Positions 60,421 through 64,000 of a stretch of 64,000 nucleotides of DNA are shown piece by piece. Position 1 is the stretch's first letter. Each line of letters begins with the position of its first letter. Where the stretch lies: assembly GCF_023242475.1 (NCBI RefSeq), contig NZ_JALJFG010000025.1, forward strand, positions 27,714 through 91,713, given 5' to 3'. The notes beneath the pieces were generated by a model. The model made no database searches and had not been told where the DNA came from. It saw only the letters and a program-made list of their open reading frames with translations. This stretch comes from Pseudomonas sp. MWU15-20650 (GTDB lineage: Bacteria > Pseudomonadota > Gammaproteobacteria > Pseudomonadales > Pseudomonadaceae). The position numbers and the translations under genes were made by a program.

Positions 60421-61073
60421 CCAGCGAAACTCCTTAGGGCCAACCCGCAAGCCACCCCCATCCCTTGGCCATCCACGGCCCATTGTGCGCCATCGACTCG
60501 ATGACCCGGCGTGAAGCTGGCAAAATCCTGACGGCAAGCGCGCGCCAATGCAAACGCTTCGACGTCCACCACCGTTGCCACCAGCCCGGCCAGGGCCAAG
60601 ACGGCCTCTCGCGCCTCGACCTGCTCGCGCAGGCATGCCGCCAACTGTACCTGCACCCAGTCTCGACCTCGGGCCGACGGGCCCTGGACCTGAAAATCGA
60701 TGGCCACGTCATCCAATGGATAAGGAATGTACTGGTCGGCCTCCATCTGGATTTTCCAAGCCATTGCTTCGTCGCTGAGCCCCGCCTCCATTTCGATCAC
60801 CCGCGTGATGACCGAAGGGCCCGCCACTGCCACGGCGGCGCGCCTGGCTGAGGTGTGTAACGGCAATAGTGCCTGGCGCAGCGCCTGCCCGACGCCTTCA
60901 AGGTCCAGTAACGTGCCATCGACCACCGCATGGGCCGGCAATGCCTTTGCGGCATAACCCTGGATGCTGAAGCCACCGGTTGAACGGCCCAGTTCTATCA
61001 GCTTGATCCCGTTGTCGTTGATGTCGACGCCCAGCACGGGCTCGACTTTTGGCCTGAAAAATCCCTTTCTCAT
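60417..61073 (-). CDS. pilM: PilM, shortened (middle third missing)
   Basis: PilM-like protein of 218 aa, against about 354 in P. aeruginosa. The N-terminal part is normal (LGVDINDNGIKLIELGRS, ITRVIEMEAGLSDEAMAWKI, EADQYIPYPLDDVAIDFQVQG, and VVDVEAFALARA). Then, where the family has the DIGA nucleotide-binding part and the second actin-like lobe, the sequence jumps after about 35 residues to the usual C-terminus GMGVACGLALRSF. Roughly 120 residues, including most of the ATP site, are absent. The frame is open and overlaps pilN (ATGA). ATG at 61073 follows GGGGAG; the alternative start at 61100 is less likely. Confidence 0.88.
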   Translation of the reverse strand: MRKGFFRPKVEPVLGVDINDNGIKLIELGRSTGGFSIQGYAAKALPAHAVVDGTLLDLEGVGQALRQALLPLHTSARRAAVAVAGPSVITRVIEMEAGLSDEAMAWKIQMEADQYIPYPLDDVAIDFQVQGPSARGRDWVQVQLAACLREQVEAREAVLALAGLVATVVDVEAFALARACRQDFASFTPGHRVDGAQWAVDGQGMGVACGLALRSFAG

Positions 61074-61291
61074 AAAACTCCCCAAAACTTTGCCTGTCAT
61101 ACCGCGTAATTACTGCTGGGCCTCCTGCATTCGGTCGGCTTGTTTGAGCCGCGTGAATGACGCCCAGAGCCGAAAAATGCTTTAATGCCCAGCGTTTTTT
61201 CCCGCTTTTTATCTGCTGCCCGGGTCGATCCATCGTTTGACATGCATGCCCCGACGCGTAACTCATTCTTTTCTCTGGAAATCCAAAAGCC
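61074..61291. promoter_or_regulatory. divergent pilM-ponA promoter region
   Basis: A 218-bp gap that must contain promoters for both the pil operon (-) and ponA (+). I see no repeat or reliable -35/-10 pair; no gene is supported in it. Confidence 0.4.
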
Positions 61292-63757
61292 TTGATTCGT
61301 CTGCTGAAGTTTTTCGGGTACTCCATTGTCGCGATCGTCTGCGGGCTCCTGCTCGTACTCAGCGGGGCCTACCTCTACCTTAGTCCGGGTTTACCCTCCG
61401 TAGAGGCCCTCAGAAGTATCCAGTTGCAGATTCCTCTACGGGTCTACAGCAGCGATGAAAAGCTGATCGCGGAGTTCGGCGAAATGCGCCGCACCCCGAT
61501 CCGTTTCGCCGACATTCCCCCCAATTTCATCAACGCATTGTTGTCGGCAGAAGACGACAACTTCGCCAACCACTATGGCGTCGACCCCAGCAGCCTGGTC
61601 CGTGCGGCCACGCAACTGGTGAAAAGCGGACACATTCAATCCGGCGGCAGCACCATCACCATGCAGGTGGCGAAGAATTTCTTCCTCACCAGCGAACGCA
61701 GCTTTTCGCGTAAAGCCACCGAAATCCTGTTGGCCCTGCAGATCGAGCGCCAGCTGACCAAGGACGAAATCCTTGAGCTGTACGTCAACAAGATCTACCT
61801 GGGCAACCGTGCCTATGGGATCGAAGCGGCTTCCCAGGTCTACTATGGCAAGTCGATCCGTGACGCCAGCCTGGCACAGATGGCGATGATCGCCGGCCTG
61901 CCCAAGGCGCCGTCGCGCTTCAACCCGCTGGCCAACCCGGCGCGCAGTAAAGAGCGTCGCGACTGGATCCTGGGGCGCATGTACAAGCTGGGCAAGATCG
62001 ACCAGGCCGCTTACGAAAGCGCCGTGGCCGAGCCACTGAACGCCAGCTATCACGTGCCGACGCCGGAAGTGAATGCACCGTATATCGCCGAAATGGCTCG
62101 CGCCGAGATGGTCGGGCGTTATGGCAGCGAGGCCTACACCGAAGGTTTCCGCGTAACCACGACCGTACCAAGCAACTTGCAGGAAATCGCCAACCACTCG
62201 CTGCACGAAGGTCTGATCACCTATGACCAACGTCATGGCTATCGCGGCCCCGAGTCACGCCTGCCCGGCAAGACCTTGAGCGCCTGGACCACCGAGCTGG
62301 GCAAACAGCGCTCGATCAGCGGCCTGGAGCCAGCCATTGTCATCCAGGTGAAGAAAGATGGCGTGCAGGTGCTGACCCGCACCGGCGAAGCGCATGTGGC
62401 GTGGGACAGCATGAAATGGGCGCGTCCTTTCCTGAATACCAACAGCATGGGCCCGATGCCCAAGCAGCCGTCCGACGTGGCACAGGTGGGTGACTTGATC
62501 CGCGTGCAGCGCCAGAAGGATGACAGCCTCAAATTCAGCCAGGTACCGGTAGCCCAAGGCGCCCTGGTATCCCTGGACCCGCAGAACGGTGCAATCCGAG
62601 CCCTGGTCGGTGGTTTCGCCTTCGAGCAAAGCAACTACAACCGCGCCACCCAGGCCAAGCGCCAGCCAGGTTCGAGCTTCAAGCCATTTATCTACAGCGC
62701 AGCGCTGGATAACGGCTATACCGCCGCCAGCCTGGTCAACGATGCACCGATCGTGTTCGTCGACGAGTACCTGGACAAAGTCTGGCGCCCCAAGAACGAC
62801 ACCAACACCTTCCTCGGCCCGATTCGCGTGCGTGAGGCGTTGTACAAGTCGCGCAACCTGGTGTCGATCCGTCTGCTGCAAGCAATGGGCGTCGGCAAGA
62901 CCATCGACTACATCACGCGCTTTGGCTTCAACAAATCAGACCTGCCGCCAAACCTGTCCCTGGCCCTGGGCACCGCGACGCTTACGCCCATGGAAATCGC
63001 CACCGGCTGGAGTACGTTTGCCAACGGCGGCTACAAGATCACCCCGTACCTGATCGACAAGGTCGAAAGCCGTAACGGCGACACCCTGTTCACCGCCAAC
63101 CCGCCACGCGTGCCGGGCGACGTCGTCAACGGCGTGGCCGCCACCGATGGCCTCGCGGCACCGAGCCACGGCGGTATCACCATCGAGCCGACCCCAGGGA
63201 CAGCGCCCGCCGCAAACACCCCTGCGCCGACCGAGCCACAGGCGCCCGCCGTCGCCGAACGCGTAGTGGATGGGCGTACCACCTATATCCTCAACAGCAT
63301 CCTGGAAGATGTGATCAAGAAGGGCACCGGCCGTCGCGCACTGGCCCTGGGCCGTGCGGATATCGCGGGCAAGACCGGCACCACCAACGACTCCAAGGAC
63401 GCCTGGTTCTCCGGCTATAACGCCGACTACGTGACCACTGTATGGACCGGTTACGACCAGCCGGAGAGCCTGGGCCGCCGCGAGTTTGGCGGTACCGTCG
63501 CGCTGCCGATCTGGATGAGCTACATGGGTGCCGCCTTGAAGGACAAGCCGCTGCACACCCAGCCGGAACCGGAAGGCATTCTTAGCCTGCGGATCGACCC
63601 GGTCAGCGGCCGTGCGGCATCGCCAAGCACGCCGAATGCGTACTTCGAGCTGTTCAAAAGCGAAGACACACCGCCGTCGGTCAACGAGCTGGGCAACGGC
63701 GTCGCGCCGGGCAGCCCGTTGCCGGCGGATGAGGCGGCGCCGATCGATTTGTTCTGA
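61292..63757 (+). CDS. ponA: penicillin-binding protein 1A (PonA/MrcA)
   Basis: Bifunctional peptidoglycan synthase of 821 aa anchored by one N-terminal helix (about 9-30). The glycosyltransferase domain (about 50-225) has catalytic E87 in SAEDDNFANHYG and GGSTITMQVAKN. The transpeptidase domain (about 420-760) has SxxK at S461-K464 (PGSSFKPF), SxN in KSRNLVSIR and KTG in AGKTGTTND. An OB-like insert lies between them. A Pro/Ala-rich loop (about 630-655) interrupts the C-terminal part. TTG start at 61292: no ATG fits, and the sequence from there (IRLLKFFGYS) matches other Pseudomonas PonA. It is divergent from pilM, the conserved order. Confidence 0.95.
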   Translation: MIRLLKFFGYSIVAIVCGLLLVLSGAYLYLSPGLPSVEALRSIQLQIPLRVYSSDEKLIAEFGEMRRTPIRFADIPPNFINALLSAEDDNFANHYGVDPSSLVRAATQLVKSGHIQSGGSTITMQVAKNFFLTSERSFSRKATEILLALQIERQLTKDEILELYVNKIYLGNRAYGIEAASQVYYGKSIRDASLAQMAMIAGLPKAPSRFNPLANPARSKERRDWILGRMYKLGKIDQAAYESAVAEPLNASYHVPTPEVNAPYIAEMARAEMVGRYGSEAYTEGFRVTTTVPSNLQEIANHSLHEGLITYDQRHGYRGPESRLPGKTLSAWTTELGKQRSISGLEPAIVIQVKKDGVQVLTRTGEAHVAWDSMKWARPFLNTNSMGPMPKQPSDVAQVGDLIRVQRQKDDSLKFSQVPVAQGALVSLDPQNGAIRALVGGFAFEQSNYNRATQAKRQPGSSFKPFIYSAALDNGYTAASLVNDAPIVFVDEYLDKVWRPKNDTNTFLGPIRVREALYKSRNLVSIRLLQAMGVGKTIDYITRFGFNKSDLPPNLSLALGTATLTPMEIATGWSTFANGGYKITPYLIDKVESRNGDTLFTANPPRVPGDVVNGVAATDGLAAPSHGGITIEPTPGTAPAANTPAPTEPQAPAVAERVVDGRTTYILNSILEDVIKKGTGRRALALGRADIAGKTGTTNDSKDAWFSGYNADYVTTVWTGYDQPESLGRREFGGTVALPIWMSYMGAALKDKPLHTQPEPEGILSLRIDPVSGRAASPSTPNAYFELFKSEDTPPSVNELGNGVAPGSPLPADEAAPIDLF

Positions 63758-63785
63758 GCACGACCTCAAACCAATGAGCTTCAAA

Positions 63786-64000
63786 TTGCGAGAGGGGGCT
63801 TGCCCCAATGCCAGTCAGTTAAGCGCTAGAAAGAGCAACCGGTAACCTGTGGCGAGCGGGCTTGTCCCGCGTTGGGCGCGTAGCGCCCCCAAAGAAGGAC
63901 GAATGCGGTGTATCCGATACTCCGCGCAGATAGCTTTTGGGGCTGCTGCGCAGCCCAACGCGGGACAAGCCCGCTCGCCACAACAAGCCCGCTCGCCACA
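63786..64000. repeat. REPIN and partial REPs after ponA
   Basis: A short REP fragment (GAGAGGGGGCTTGCCCC) is followed by CCAGTCAGTTAAG, then a full REPIN (63848-63982). Its left arm TGTGGCGAGCGGGCTTGTCC and right-arm complement end in GCTCGCCACA, with inner hairpins GGGCGCGTAGCGCCC and GGGCTGCTGCGCAGCCC. A second copy of the right end (ACAAGCCCGCTCGCCACA) immediately repeats at 63983-64000. Nothing else is seen between ponA and the window end. Confidence 0.85.

Overview
The window is a 64 kb chromosomal segment of a fluorescent Pseudomonas, most likely of the P. fluorescens group. The reasons are the GC-rich codon use, the many Pseudomonas-type REP/REPIN hairpins (TGTGGGAGGGGGC and TGTGGCGAGCGGGC types), and a backbone gene order that matches, from memory, P. 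aeruginosa PAO1 PA5017-PA5045: dipA, msrA, rlmJ, acyl-CoA dehydrogenase, nhaP2, mscK, selO, hemE, gltDB, a damX-like gene, aroB, aroK, pilQPONM, ponA. No rRNA, tRNA, CRISPR array, prophage or insertion sequence was recognised.

Layout. 1-4.6 kb: the c-di-GMP phosphodiesterase dipA, msrA and rlmJ. 4.6-7.4 kb: an isolated type VI secretion pair, vgrG plus a DUF4123 adaptor, with no effector behind it. 7.6-14.0 kb: a small membrane protein and the divergent proline genes putP and putA, separated by 461 bp holding five GTTGCA sites expected for the PutA repressor. 14.2-18.4 kb: an acyl-CoA dehydrogenase, a second-type zapA with a coiled-coil partner, and a chemoreceptor. 18.7-25.9 kb: K+/H+ antiporter nhaP2, channel mscK, AMPylase selO (ribosome site inside a perfect hairpin) and trxC. 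25.9-26.4 kb: a 217-bp tandem duplication built on REPINs. 26.4-27.1 kb: an orphan ParA ATPase.

27.5-44.7 kb: a complete aryl polyene (APE) pigment cluster, almost all genes overlapping by 1-25 nt in one direction. An aromatic amino-acid ammonia lyase should make the aryl starter. A fused ligase-dehydratase (ApeH-ApeI) activates it for two ACPs. Ketosynthases ApeO/ApeC and ApeR, ketoreductase ApeQ and dehydratases extend it. A methyltransferase, a flavin halogenase-like enzyme, a glycosyltransferase and two acyltransferases should decorate it and attach it to lipid. A LolA-like carrier, an MMPL/RND exporter and lipoproteins should move it to the outer membrane.

44.8-46.7 kb: a LysR pseudogene with two internal deletions next to its probable former target, a YnfM-like MFS transporter. 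46.7-57.5 kb: hemE, gltD, gltB, the damX-like gene, aroB and aroK. 57.5-61.1 kb: a strikingly reduced type IV pilus operon, with PilM lacking its middle, PilO fused to PilP, and PilQ without AMIN domains. 61.3-63.8 kb: ponA (PBP1a), followed by another REPIN.

The most unusual items are the compacted pilMN(OP)Q operon, the APE cluster variant with ligase-dehydratase fusion and halogenase-like gene, the hairpin over the selO ribosome site, the effector-less vgrG-adaptor pair, and the eroded LysR regulator.
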